A DNA stretch of 40,141 bases from Candidatus Actinomarina sp. (GTDB taxonomy: Bacteria > Actinomycetota > Acidimicrobiia > Actinomarinales > Actinomarinaceae): NCBI GenBank assembly GCA_016777845.1, contig JADHQS010000004.1, positions 1 to 40,141 of the forward strand, given 5' to 3'. Both the position numbers and the translations under genes were made by a program. The notes below the pieces were generated by a model, which saw only the letters and a program-made list of their open reading frames with translations, was not told the DNA's origin and did not search any database. Positions 19,135 through 28,653 of the stretch are shown here, piece after piece. The stretch's first letter is position 1, and every line of letters begins with the position of its first letter.

Positions 19135-19968
19135 ATGGAAATCTATCTTGTTGATGGTACTTACGAGCTCTTCAGAGCACATTTTGGTTATCCAAGCAGG
19201 AAGACAAAAAAGGGAAAAGAAGTAGGTGCACTAAAAGGATACATAAACCACCTGCAATCCTTAAGAAAAAAATATGAGTATATAGGTGTTGCATTCGATT
19301 CAAAGGTGGAATCTTTTAGAAATGAAATTTATAACGATTACAAATCTAGTAGAAATATAGATAAAGAAATATTAGATCAATTTCCTTTGGCTGAAAAAGT
19401 TACAGAATTACTTGGACTTACCTTATTGTCGATGGACCATTATGAGGCAGATGATGCCATAGCATCTGTGTGTGAGTTTTTTAAAAATGATAATGTAAAA
19501 ATTATTATTGGATCATTAGATAAAGATCTAATGCAATGTTTAAGCGTTGAAAATATTGTAATGTACTCAACTAGGTATAAATCTTTTATTACAAGAGATG
19601 ATGTTTATAAAAAATTTGGAGTATATCCTCATCAGATACCAGATTTTCTTGCACTTGTTGGAGACAGTGCAGATGGTTATCCAGGAATGAAAGGAATAGG
19701 TGAAAAAACTGCTTCACAACTATTAAATATGTATAAAAATATAGATGAAGTTTATAAGAATAGAGAAAAATGGTCTAAAAAAATTAGATCTGGTGAAAAA
19801 CACTCTGAAACAATTGGAAATAATTTTAAATTATTGAAAAAATATAAAGAGCTTTCAACATTAAAGACTGATGTTAAAGTTTCAAGTGAGATAAATAGCT
19901 ATAAAATCAAAAAAGTAAATAATAAAGGATTACAAAATTTCTCTAATAAATATTCATTGAATTTATAA
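19135..19968 (+). CDS. Stand-alone 5'-3' exonuclease (Pol I N-terminal / FEN-like domain)
   Basis: EIYLVDGTYELFRAHF, YKSSR, DHYEADDAIASV, IIGSLDKDLMQCL, PDFLALVGDSADGYPGMKGIGEKTASQLL. Confidence 0.88.
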   Translation: MEIYLVDGTYELFRAHFGYPSRKTKKGKEVGALKGYINHLQSLRKKYEYIGVAFDSKVESFRNEIYNDYKSSRNIDKEILDQFPLAEKVTELLGLTLLSMDHYEADDAIASVCEFFKNDNVKIIIGSLDKDLMQCLSVENIVMYSTRYKSFITRDDVYKKFGVYPHQIPDFLALVGDSADGYPGMKGIGEKTASQLLNMYKNIDEVYKNREKWSKKIRSGEKHSETIGNNFKLLKKYKELSTLKTDVKVSSEINSYKIKKVNNKGLQNFSNKYSLNL

Positions 19969-20095
19969 AGTTTAAAATTTTGTATGAAAATTAATTCCAC
20001 CCTTTTTTTAAAAAATTTTTTTTATTTTTAAAAAATCAAAAATTATTTAATACATTTTTTTTAAAAAATGATACATTTCAAGAAGAAGGAGTCAT

Positions 20096-20209
20096 ATGCC
20101 AGCTAAAAAACAAGCAGCTAAAAAACAAGCAGCTAAAAAAACAGCAGCTAAAAAACCAGCAGCTAAAAAAACAGCAGCTAAAAAACCAGCAGCTAAGAAA
20201 AAAAAGTAG
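20096..20209 (+). CDS. 37-aa lysine/alanine-repeat basic peptide (histone H1 tail-like)
   Basis: ATG 20096 with SD agaagaagga (20081-90), stop TAG 20207-09. Translation MPAKKQAAKKQAAKKTAAKKPAAKKTAAKKPAAKKKK, 16 Lys of 37. Below the ORF-track size cut. Confidence 0.8.
   Translation: MPAKKQAAKKQAAKKTAAKKPAAKKTAAKKPAAKKKK
20099..20206 (+). repeat. 15-bp tandem repeat, about 7 units, consensus (c/a)(a/c)(a/g)gcagctaaaaaa
   Basis: ...caagcagctaaaaaacaagcagctaaaaaaacagcagctaaaaaaccagcagctaaaaaa... directly visible. Confidence 0.9.
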
Positions 20210-20267
20210 CAGCTAGATAGCTGAGATTGTTTCTTTCCTCGAAGCAATGCCAAAGGTCAGACACAAT

Positions 20268-20298
20268 AAAGGGCTCCTAATAGGAGCCCTTTACTTTT
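20268..20298 (+). terminator. Strong intrinsic terminator
   Basis: AAAGGGCTCCTA(20268-79) A TAGGAGCCCTTT(20281-92), perfect 12-bp inverted repeat followed by ACTTTTT. Confidence 0.92.
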
Positions 20299-20405
20299 TA
20301 ACTTTATTTTTTCATTAAAAATTAAATAAGTTTTCTTCAAAATATCAACTAAATATTAATTTTTAAAATCCTTATATTTTTTTAATCTTTTACTAGTCTC
20401 ATATT

Positions 20406-20699
20406 GTGAAAAAATTTGCATTTGTACTTGGTTTGTTTATATTCATGACACCAGCAATCTCTGCATTAGCTGATGATCATGTTGAGGAAAATGAAACCCA
20501 ACAGGGAACAATGAATGAGAACCTTCCAGTACCTGCAATAGTTATAGAGGAACCACCAGAGCAGATAGAGGATGTAGCTTGGACTTACAGATTTTTAATT
20601 CCAACTACTGTTGCGATAGCTACTCTGGTGATTCTTGGCAATGTCATCCAGTACTTCAGACAAGTAACAAGAAAAAGATACAAAGTTATAGAAAAATAA
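20406..20699 (+). CDS. Small membrane protein with signal peptide and C-terminal TM segment
   Basis: MKKFAFVLGLFIFMTPAISALA signal-like N-terminus; FLIPTTVAIATLVILGNVIQYF TM followed by a basic tail. GTG start. Confidence 0.7.
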   Translation: MKKFAFVLGLFIFMTPAISALADDHVEENETQQGTMNENLPVPAIVIEEPPEQIEDVAWTYRFLIPTTVAIATLVILGNVIQYFRQVTRKRYKVIEK

Positions 20700-20714
20700 A
20701 TTAGTCTTCTTGTA

Positions 20715-21980
20715 ATGACTGAAATTGAAAATAGAATTACTAATTTGCTTGATCCAAATCAAAGCTATGTTGTTGCTTTAAGTGGAGGTGTTGACAGCTC
20801 AGTACTGCTCCATATAGTGCATTCTTATACATCAAATGTCAGGAGTGTTTTTGTTAATCACAATCAAAAAGATTCAGACAAACTTCAAAAATCAGCCGAG
20901 ACTATCGCTAAAGATTTAGATATCGATCATTTGAATCTAGATACTCATTTAGATTCTGATTCATCAGAAACAAAAATGAGAGATGCAAGGTATGAAGCAT
21001 TATTTAATAACATGCAACAAGATGAGATTCTTTTACTTGGACACCACAATGATGATAGAGTAGAAACTTTTATGATAAATTTGTTCAGAGGGACAAGACT
21101 CAAAGGCTTGCTTTCTATAAAACAAGAGACAAAAAATATTTTAAGACCACTAATTGATATTAAAAAATCTTCAATCATTAATTATGCTCAGGAAAAAAAG
21201 ATTAATTTTTTAGAAGACTCTACAAATAAAGATAACTCAATTTTACGTAATTGGTTAAGGAATGAAATTATTCCTAACATTGAAAAGAATTTCAAAGGAG
21301 ATTTGAATAATAAAATACAAAGTTTAATTTATGAAATAGATGAATTAACAAAAAATGATAAAGATCTAATCTCATACATCAAAACCGCAAAAGGGTACAT
21401 AGAAGTTCCAATTTCACTCATTGATAAAAACAACTCAGCATCATATTATCTGTTATCAACAATATCTCAATATATTGGACAAAGCGGATTACAAAATTCC
21501 GATATCAAAAAAATATTTTCTGTCATTGAAAAAAATATTAGGAAAAGTTTTTTTGAAAATTGGGAACTTTCAACTCAAAGTGGGCTTCTTATCTTTGTGA
21601 ATAAAGAAAAATGGAAGGATAGTGGAGTTTTGCTAGAACCAAAGGGTTTTTTTAATTTCGAAAAATACGATTCTATCGATAGTTCAAACAATTGGTCTAT
21701 ATCTTTACCAAAATACCTAGAAGATGAAATTTATTTTAGTAAAATTTCTGATGGAGATTTATTTAAAACAGGAAGTCATAACCAAAAAGCTGCTGAAATT
21801 TTTCGTTCATACGGAGTAAATAAGTCACTTCGAGAGGTTTGGCCAGTTCTTAAACTGAAAGATACTATTCTATGGATACCAGGAATAAGAAAATCTAGTG
21901 AAGGAAACTGGTTGGAAACACAAAAAAATAAATTTATAATAAGTGCTTCTACAGAAAAGGTAAGTATTGAAAATTTCTAA
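20715..21980 (+). CDS. tilS: tRNA(Ile)-lysidine synthase
   Basis: VALSGGVDSSVLLHIV PP-loop, GHHNDDRVETFMINLFRGTRLKGL, EDSTNKDNSILRNWLRNEIIP; upstream of hpt and ftsH. Confidence 0.92.
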   Translation: MTEIENRITNLLDPNQSYVVALSGGVDSSVLLHIVHSYTSNVRSVFVNHNQKDSDKLQKSAETIAKDLDIDHLNLDTHLDSDSSETKMRDARYEALFNNMQQDEILLLGHHNDDRVETFMINLFRGTRLKGLLSIKQETKNILRPLIDIKKSSIINYAQEKKINFLEDSTNKDNSILRNWLRNEIIPNIEKNFKGDLNNKIQSLIYEIDELTKNDKDLISYIKTAKGYIEVPISLIDKNNSASYYLLSTISQYIGQSGLQNSDIKKIFSVIEKNIRKSFFENWELSTQSGLLIFVNKEKWKDSGVLLEPKGFFNFEKYDSIDSSNNWSISLPKYLEDEIYFSKISDGDLFKTGSHNQKAAEIFRSYGVNKSLREVWPVLKLKDTILWIPGIRKSSEGNWLETQKNKFIISASTEKVSIENF

Positions 21981-22479
21981 AACTTTAATATCGCAAGAAG
22001 AAATAGAAAACAAAATTTCGGAAATTGCAGAATTAATAAATAGTAAGTATAAAGGTGAAGAACTTGTAGTTGTTGGCATTCTTAAAGGAGCTTTTATAGT
22101 TGTAAGCGATCTTGCGAAGCAACTTAAGGTTGATGTTACCTTTGACTTTATGAGTATTAAATCTTATTACGGATCTGAATCCTCCGGACAAATTAAGATA
22201 ATTAAAGACCTAGAGTATGACATTTCAAATAAAAATATATTGATCGTAGAAGATATTTATGATACTGGATTAACCCTTTCGAGCTTAAAAAAATTACTTG
22301 AATCTAGAAATCCAAAAAATATTGAATTTTTTTGCATGTTTGTTAAAGAAGGAGTTTCAAAAGATCCAATTGAAATCGACTACAGTGGATTTGAAATTGG
22401 CCCTGAATTTGTGGTGGGTTATGGTCTTGATTACAAGGGAAAATATCGAGAATTGCCTTATTTGGCTGTTCTCTCTTAA
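21967..22479 (+). CDS. hpt: Hypoxanthine phosphoribosyltransferase
   Basis: [37 protein letters not shown] motif, [25 protein letters not shown] start. Confidence 0.94.
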   Translation: MKISKTLISQEEIENKISEIAELINSKYKGEELVVVGILKGAFIVVSDLAKQLKVDVTFDFMSIKSYYGSESSGQIKIIKDLEYDISNKNILIVEDIYDTGLTLSSLKKLLESRNPKNIEFFCMFVKEGVSKDPIEIDYSGFEIGPEFVVGYGLDYKGKYRELPYLAVLS

Positions 22480-22514
22480 ATGTCAGTATTGCTTTTAAAC
22501 CCAAGAGTATTAAA

Positions 22515-24389
22515 TTGAATAAGATGGATAAGAAAAAAGAAATTAATAAAAAAAATAACAATAAGTCATTTTTTATGTATTTTGCTTTGGGACTACTTAT
22601 CTTTCTTGGCGTACAGCAGTACAACTCTACAGTTAATGCACCTGAAAGCAAATCTTTTACTGCTTTTAAAAATGAAATTACCTCTGGTTCAGTAATAGAA
22701 GCCACAATAAAAGAACAATCAAATATGGTCGAATATAAAAAAGCAAATGATGAAACCTTATATCAAACAGAATACCCAGAGGGTTTTGAGGGAGAAGTAT
22801 TTCAACTTTTAGTCGATCAAGATATAGTCTTAGATACAGATACAGAGCCTGCGGGGTTTCAAGATTATGTTTTTGCATTTTTGCCTTGGCTATTTCTCGC
22901 AGGATTTATGTTCTATATGTTTTCTCAAGTTAGATCAAATGGAAATCAGATTATGCAATTTGGTAAATCTAAGGCTAAGGAGCTCGATGAAGAAGCACCA
23001 AAAGTTACGTTTCAGGATGTAGCAGGTGTTGAAGAAGCTAAAGAAGAGCTAGAAGAGATAAAAGATTTTTTGAAATCTCCAGAAAAATTTAACAAACTTG
23101 GTGCAAAAATTCCTAAAGGAGTTTTACTTGTAGGTCCTCCAGGAACGGGTAAGACCCTACTTGCAAAAGCAGTTGCTGGAGAAGCCGGTGTTCCATTTTT
23201 TAGTATTTCAGGATCTGATTTTGTCGAGATGTTCGTTGGGGTTGGAGCTAGCAGAGTAAGAGATTTATTTAAAAAAGCAAAAGAATCATCTCCAGCAATC
23301 ATTTTTATAGACGAAATTGATGCAGTTGGAAGAATGAGGGGAGCTGGTCTTGGTGGTGGACACGATGAAAGAGAACAAACTTTAAATCAATTACTCGTTG
23401 AAATGGATGGTTTTGAAGCTAACCAAGGTGTAATACTAATGGCAGCCACTAACAGGCCAGACGTTCTGGATCCAGCTTTATTAAGACCGGGAAGATTTGA
23501 CAGACAGGTAATCGTTGGCAGGCCTGACTTGGCAGGAAGAACTCAAATTCTAAAAGTTCATGCTAAAGATAAACCATTAGCAAAAAATGTCAACTTTGAA
23601 ACTTTGGCTAAGCAAACACCAGGATTTACAGGTGCCGATCTTGCCAATTTATTAAACGAAGCAGCACTACTCGCTGCAAGGAAAAATAAAAAATCTATTG
23701 GTATTGCAGATATAGAAAATTCAATTGATAGAGTTATGGCTGGTCCTGAAAAGAAAAGTCAAGTAATGACAGAAGAGGAAAAGTTAATTATTGCTTATCA
23801 TGAAACTGGCCATGCTCTAGTAGGCTGGGCACTTCCAAATGCAGATCCAATTCACAAAGTTACCATTATCCCAAGAGGAAGAGCGCTTGGCTATACTCAG
23901 GCATTGCCCGATAGTGAAAAGTATCTTTCATCTAAGGCTGAATTAAAGGATAGACTAGCAATGCTTATGGGAGGAAGAGTTGCAGAGGAATTAATATTTG
24001 CAGACCCAACTACAGGAGCATCAAACGATATTGAAAAAGCCACAGATATTGCTAGAAGAATGGTCATGGAGTTTGGTATGAGTGAAAAACTTGGACCAAT
24101 GCTTTATGGCAAAGGTTCAAACGAAGTATTTCTAGGTCGAGATTATGGAAGACAACAAGATTATTCTGACGAAGTCGCCTCATCTATAGATGAAGAGGTG
24201 AGGAATTTATTGAATGACGCTCACATAATTGCTGGAAAAATATTAAAGAAGTTTAAAAAACAAATGGATGCAATGGTTAATTTATTATTAGAGAAAGAGA
24301 CTATTAATAAAGATGAAGTTGCTGAAGTATTTAAAACTATTAAAAAAGTTAAAATTCAGGGTACTGGTAAAAGCTTAAGGCTTGCCTGA
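22515..24389 (+). CDS. ftsH: ATP-dependent zinc metalloprotease FtsH
   Basis: [56 protein letters not shown] zinc site; TTG start. Confidence 0.98.
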   Translation: MNKMDKKKEINKKNNNKSFFMYFALGLLIFLGVQQYNSTVNAPESKSFTAFKNEITSGSVIEATIKEQSNMVEYKKANDETLYQTEYPEGFEGEVFQLLVDQDIVLDTDTEPAGFQDYVFAFLPWLFLAGFMFYMFSQVRSNGNQIMQFGKSKAKELDEEAPKVTFQDVAGVEEAKEELEEIKDFLKSPEKFNKLGAKIPKGVLLVGPPGTGKTLLAKAVAGEAGVPFFSISGSDFVEMFVGVGASRVRDLFKKAKESSPAIIFIDEIDAVGRMRGAGLGGGHDEREQTLNQLLVEMDGFEANQGVILMAATNRPDVLDPALLRPGRFDRQVIVGRPDLAGRTQILKVHAKDKPLAKNVNFETLAKQTPGFTGADLANLLNEAALLAARKNKKSIGIADIENSIDRVMAGPEKKSQVMTEEEKLIIAYHETGHALVGWALPNADPIHKVTIIPRGRALGYTQALPDSEKYLSSKAELKDRLAMLMGGRVAEELIFADPTTGASNDIEKATDIARRMVMEFGMSEKLGPMLYGKGSNEVFLGRDYGRQQDYSDEVASSIDEEVRNLLNDAHIIAGKILKKFKKQMDAMVNLLLEKETINKDEVAEVFKTIKKVKIQGTGKSLRLA

Positions 24390-24949
24390 TGAGCAAAGTT
24401 CAAACTAACCTAATCCAGGCGCAGGAATCATTATTTTCCTTATTAAAAGAAATAACTGATAAAAGTGACAAGGAAATAAAAAATTTATCTATTAAGTTTT
24501 TAGATCAAGTTCAAAAAAAATTGTCTAATAAAAGTGACGAAACGCTGATTTTCGAATCTCTAAAAGAAGTCACCCACAATCAACCAATTTATATAAACGC
24601 AATTTCATACATTAGCCTATGTGAACATCATATGATGCCTTTTCACGGCTCAGCTAGTATTGCTGTTTTCCCAAAGAAGAAGATATTGGGAATATCAAAA
24701 TTTAGTGATCTTGTTGGACACTTTTCAAATGACTTAACATTACAAGAAAAGTTAACTGAGAAAATTGCCTCTTTCATACACAAAACTTTAGATGCCGATG
24801 GAGTATTTGTTAAAATGTCTGCAAAACATCTATGCTCTGATTTATTGAATTCTCAAAATTCATCAGAGGAGGTCATAACTACGTACTCAACAGGTGTGTA
24901 TGAATTAGACTTTTCTTTAAGAAACGAAGCACTTTTAAACTTTTCTTAA
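24389..24949 (+). CDS. folE: GTP cyclohydrolase I-like protein (divergent)
   Basis: SLCEHHMMPFHGSASIAVFPKKKILGISKFSDLVGHF...LQEKLTEKIA...AKHLC; upstream of folP. Confidence 0.85.
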   Translation: MSKVQTNLIQAQESLFSLLKEITDKSDKEIKNLSIKFLDQVQKKLSNKSDETLIFESLKEVTHNQPIYINAISYISLCEHHMMPFHGSASIAVFPKKKILGISKFSDLVGHFSNDLTLQEKLTEKIASFIHKTLDADGVFVKMSAKHLCSDLLNSQNSSEEVITTYSTGVYELDFSLRNEALLNFS

Positions 24950-24951
24950 AA

Positions 24952-25695
24952 TTGACAGATTGGAATAATCTTTTAAATTCAGTTAACCAAAAAGTAATTG
25001 GAATTGTTAATTCTACAAATGATTCATTTTCTGGTGATGGTATTTTTGAAAATAATGAAAGATTGGGATTTTTATTAAAAATAGCAGAAGAAAAGGAAAT
25101 AAAAATTCTTGATGTTGGTGGAGTTTCAACTAAACCAGGCTTTAAAGAAGTAAGTTATGAACAAGAATTAAAAAGACTTAATTTTTTTGTATCTAATTAT
25201 TTTGGAAAGTTTAAATTATCGGTTGATACGATGGACTATAAAATTGCCAGATATGCTTTAGAGAATAATTTTGAAATAGTTAACGATGTTAGTGGTTTCA
25301 ATGATTTTAAAATGATTCAATTAATTGTTGAAAAATCTCCAAAGATTATTCTTGTTCATAAGCACCCAAATTCATCTGATATTCAAGAAAGAATGAATTA
25401 CAAAGACGTAATAAAAGAAGTAAGAGACCATTTAGAAGGAAAAATAGAAAATTTAATTTCTCATGGAGTTGATAAAAACAGAATTTCTATTGATCCAGGG
25501 TTAGGGTTTGGCAAATCAATGGAGGACTCTCAAAAATTATTTAAAAATCTAGAATATTTTTCTTTTGGATTTCCATTAATTGTGGGTTATTCGAAGAAAA
25601 AATTTGCTCAAAACTTAGATATGACAGATGAAGAACTTTATAACCATTGTATAGACTCTGGCGTTTCTTTGGTCAGGCTACACATAGCTTCTTAG
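24952..25695 (+). CDS. folP: Dihydropteroate synthase (divergent)
   Basis: VIGIVNSTNDSFSGDG, ILDVGGVSTKPG, SVDTMDYKIARYAL, IVNDVSG, ISIDPGLGFGKS. TTG start. Confidence 0.88.
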   Translation: MTDWNNLLNSVNQKVIGIVNSTNDSFSGDGIFENNERLGFLLKIAEEKEIKILDVGGVSTKPGFKEVSYEQELKRLNFFVSNYFGKFKLSVDTMDYKIARYALENNFEIVNDVSGFNDFKMIQLIVEKSPKIILVHKHPNSSDIQERMNYKDVIKEVRDHLEGKIENLISHGVDKNRISIDPGLGFGKSMEDSQKLFKNLEYFSFGFPLIVGYSKKKFAQNLDMTDEELYNHCIDSGVSLVRLHIAS

Positions 25696-25734
25696 TTTTA
25701 CATTTAAGCTAGTATGTAATTTACGGAGGTTACA

Positions 25735-26205
25735 ATGGCTGGTTTAAAACCCAATGATTTTCATTGGATAATTGAAGGAAAACTAGCTGTTTCCGAATGC
25801 ATTGGTGGTGGTGGCCTTACTCCTCGTAAAATAAGGAGGGAAGAAGAAATTCAGTGGCTAAAAGGACAAGGCATTAATGCTATTTTTTCTCTACTTGATT
25901 CAGACTTTAATCTAAAAAACTATCAAGAAGTAGGTTTTAGAACTTATCACTATCCGCTTACTAATGACATTCCAAAAGAGTCCCTAAATGTTATTTTTGA
26001 TGCAATTAAAGAAGCTTTATCAGATAAGGATCGAAAGCTTCTAATACATCGAGAAATATTAGATGAACAAGTGCCTGGAATTCTCGCTGGTTATTTAATT
26101 TACTCTAAACTTTTGGACGATCCTATTTTGGCAAGAACCATACTAGAAAAAATATTAGAAAAACCACTTTCACCAAAAGCTATAGCTCTTATTCCAACAA
26201 CATAA
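25735..26205 (+). CDS. Dual-specificity-phosphatase-fold protein lacking catalytic residues (putative pseudophosphatase)
   Basis: DFHWIIEGKLAVSECIGG...EEIQWLKGQGINAIFSLL...GFRTYHYPLTNDIPKESL matches the DSP N-half; the P-loop position reads LLIHREILDEQVPGILAGYL with no HCxxxxxR. SD cggagg. Confidence 0.65.
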   Translation: MAGLKPNDFHWIIEGKLAVSECIGGGGLTPRKIRREEEIQWLKGQGINAIFSLLDSDFNLKNYQEVGFRTYHYPLTNDIPKESLNVIFDAIKEALSDKDRKLLIHREILDEQVPGILAGYLIYSKLLDDPILARTILEKILEKPLSPKAIALIPTT

Positions 26206-26208
26206 ATA

Positions 26209-26577
26209 ATGTCATTCGACATAAATATTTCTAAAATAAAGTGTTCTGGAAAACATGGAATTTACGATTACGAAAAACAAAACGATCAAGAATTTTTGGT
26301 AGACATTGATATTAATATTTCTGATTTTTCTGAAGACGATATTAACAAAACACTTAATTATGAGGAAATTGTTGATTTAGTTATAAAATTCGTAAACACA
26401 GAAAGCTATGATTTAATTGAAACTTTGGCAAAACAAATTTCTGAACAAATTGTATTTAAATACGCAAAAAATGTCTCTATGTTACAAGAAATTAAGGTCA
26501 CAGTTCATAAACCAAATACAATTTTAAAAGATAGAACAGAGGGAATTTCGGTTTCTTATTGTGAAAAATTTAAATAG
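26209..26577 (+). CDS. folB: Dihydroneopterin aldolase
   Basis: ISKIKCSGKHGIYDYEKQNDQEFLVDIDI, NYEEIVDLV, ETLAKQISEQI, KVTVHKPNTIL. Confidence 0.9.
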   Translation: MSFDINISKIKCSGKHGIYDYEKQNDQEFLVDIDINISDFSEDDINKTLNYEEIVDLVIKFVNTESYDLIETLAKQISEQIVFKYAKNVSMLQEIKVTVHKPNTILKDRTEGISVSYCEKFK

Positions 26578-27034
26578 TATTTTTCTCTCCTTGGGCTCGA
26601 ATATTGGTGATAAGGAAAACAATTTAATTCATGCTGTAAGATTCATTTCTAATTTTGCCAAAATACTAAAAATTTCATCAGTCTACAAAACGGAACCATT
26701 ACTTTACAAAGAACAAGATGATTTTTTCAATATTGTTATTGAAATTGAATATCAAGAAACAGCTAGAGATTTACTGGTAAAAATTAAGGAATTAGAGACT
26801 CAAATGGGGAGAAAAAATAATTTTAGATACGGACCAAGGTTGATAGACATAGATATTGTCTTTTTTAAAGGTGAAGAGATTGACGAAGAAGATTTAATTA
26901 TCCCTCATTATGATTGGCAAAATAGACTTTTTGTTGTTGAGCCTTTATACGAGGTTTTAAATAAGCCTTTAGACAAATCTAGATTTAAAATTTTTGATCA
27001 AAAAATAACTAATATTGGTAAAATTAAATATTAA
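26561..27034 (+). CDS. folK: HPPK (6-hydroxymethyl-7,8-dihydropterin pyrophosphokinase)
   Basis: IFLSLGSNIGDKENNL, SSVYKTEPL, DDFFNIVIEIE, RYGPRLIDIDIVFF, IPHYDWQNRLFVVEPL. Confidence 0.93.
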   Translation: MKNLNSIFLSLGSNIGDKENNLIHAVRFISNFAKILKISSVYKTEPLLYKEQDDFFNIVIEIEYQETARDLLVKIKELETQMGRKNNFRYGPRLIDIDIVFFKGEEIDEEDLIIPHYDWQNRLFVVEPLYEVLNKPLDKSRFKIFDQKITNIGKIKY

Positions 27035-27061
27035 GTACGGGCACCATTTTAGGGCACGATA

Positions 27062-27880
27062 ATGACAAAAGTGATAAACACAATAAACGAAGACATCCTA
27101 TCTGGAAACATTTGTTTTATTCCCACAATGGGGGCAATACATGAAGGCCACCTATCACTTGTAGATATTGGAAAAGAAACAAATTTAAAAACATTAGTTT
27201 CTATATTTTTAAACAGAAGACAATTCAACAATGATGAAGATTTCAAAAATTATCCTATAGAGATTGAACAAGATATTGAATTATTGGAAAGTAAGGACGT
27301 GGATTTTATTTTTCTGCCCCAGGAAAGCTACGTTTATCCTGGTGAAGGAGTCCCTTCTATTGCTCCTAGTAAAGTAGGATCTATTCTCGAGGGAGCTTCA
27401 AGGCCTGGCCATTTCGAAGGAGTATTAACTGTTGTAAATAGACTGTTTGATTTAGTGAAACCTAGCCATGCTGTGTTTGGGAAAAAAGATGCCCAACAAT
27501 TATTTTTAATTAAGGACATGATTAATCGGTTTGATTTAAATATTGAAATAATAGAAGGCGATATATTTCGAGATAAAAATGGGCTTGCTATGAGTAGCCG
27601 AAATAACCTTTTATCACAAAATGCTAAATTAAATGCAGCAAATATTTTTAAATCTTTAAAAAATGTGGTTAAAGAAATAAATTTAGGTAAAAGTTTTGAA
27701 GAATCTATTGAAATAGGAATCAATTTAATTAATCAAAATGAAATTGATTTGGACTATCTTGAAATAGTAGATGAAGAAAATTTTAATTATCCAAATAAAT
27801 ACTCAAAGAAATTAAAGTTATTAACTGCAGCCTATGTTGAAAATGTAAGGTTGATAGACAACATTGATATAGAAATATGA
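27062..27880 (+). CDS. panC: Pantothenate synthetase
   Basis: FIPTMGAIHEGHLSLV, SIFLNRRQFNNDEDFKNYP, GKKDAQQLFLI, MSSRNNLLS. Confidence 0.96.
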   Translation: MTKVINTINEDILSGNICFIPTMGAIHEGHLSLVDIGKETNLKTLVSIFLNRRQFNNDEDFKNYPIEIEQDIELLESKDVDFIFLPQESYVYPGEGVPSIAPSKVGSILEGASRPGHFEGVLTVVNRLFDLVKPSHAVFGKKDAQQLFLIKDMINRFDLNIEIIEGDIFRDKNGLAMSSRNNLLSQNAKLNAANIFKSLKNVVKEINLGKSFEESIEIGINLINQNEIDLDYLEIVDEENFNYPNKYSKKLKLLTAAYVENVRLIDNIDIEI

Positions 27881-28644
27881 AAAAAATAATAGCAATTGAT
27901 ATTGGAAATACTGAAACAACTGTTGGAATTGGCAATAAGGATGGCTGGGATTCTTATAGATTTACCACTAGAGACGCAAACACTCCAGACGAATTGTTAG
28001 CACTTTTTAACTCTACTTTTAATCTAATTGATGATATAAGAAATGAGTTAATAGGTTCAATAGTTTGCTCAGTCGTTCCTCAAGTAACTAATAATATGGT
28101 TCAAGCAATTGAAAAATATTTAGATTTTCCACCTATTGTTGTTGGGCCTGGAATCAAAACAGGTTTAAAAGTAAACATTGATAATCCAAAAGAATTAGGA
28201 CCTGACAGGATAGCAAACTCAGTTGCTGGTTATAAAATTGCCAAATCAGATGTGATAATAGTTGATTTAGGGACGGCAACTACTTTTGATGTTGTAAACA
28301 ATAAAAAAGAGTATTTAGGCGGAGCTATTGCCCCAGGTATAAAGATTAGCCTAGACGCTTTAACATCAAAGACTGCTTCTTTGAAATCTGTTGAATTAGA
28401 CCTTCCCAAAAAAGTTATCGGTAAAAATACTTATGAAGCAATTCAAAGCGGATTAATTTTTGGGCACGCATCTATGATAGATTCTATGATTGAGAGACTC
28501 TTGCAAGAATTAGGCACAAAACCAAAAATTATTCTAACTGGAGGGTTGAGTTCAATTATTCAACCTGCACTTAATTTAAACACACAATACGAAGGAAATT
28601 TAACATTAGTTGGGTTAGAAGAAATATTTAACTTAAATAATTAG
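27877..28644 (+). CDS. coaX: Type III pantothenate kinase
   Basis: IAIDIGNTETTVGI, LGPDRIANSVAGY, VDLGTATTFDVV, GGAIAPGIKISLDAL, LTGGLSSI. Confidence 0.95.
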   Translation: MKKIIAIDIGNTETTVGIGNKDGWDSYRFTTRDANTPDELLALFNSTFNLIDDIRNELIGSIVCSVVPQVTNNMVQAIEKYLDFPPIVVGPGIKTGLKVNIDNPKELGPDRIANSVAGYKIAKSDVIIVDLGTATTFDVVNNKKEYLGGAIAPGIKISLDALTSKTASLKSVELDLPKKVIGKNTYEAIQSGLIFGHASMIDSMIERLLQELGTKPKIILTGGLSSIIQPALNLNTQYEGNLTLVGLEEIFNLNN

Positions 28645-28653
28645 GATATACAT

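Noticed and set aside
20210-20223. CAGCT-AGAT-AGCTG hairpin right after the basic-peptide stop codon
   Set aside because: Short, derived from the repeat's own cagcta unit; not enough to call a separate element beyond the terminator at 20268.
22298-22705. 66-aa + ORF (22298-22498) and 120-aa minus ORF (22343-22705) near the hpt/ftsH junction
   Set aside because: Overlap conserved hpt and ftsH coding sequence in other frames; no independent support.
27037-27061. Direct repeat GGGCAC-catttta-GGGCAC before panC
   Set aside because: Only two 6-mers 13 bp apart; the second probably just supplies the RBS. Too short to call an operator.
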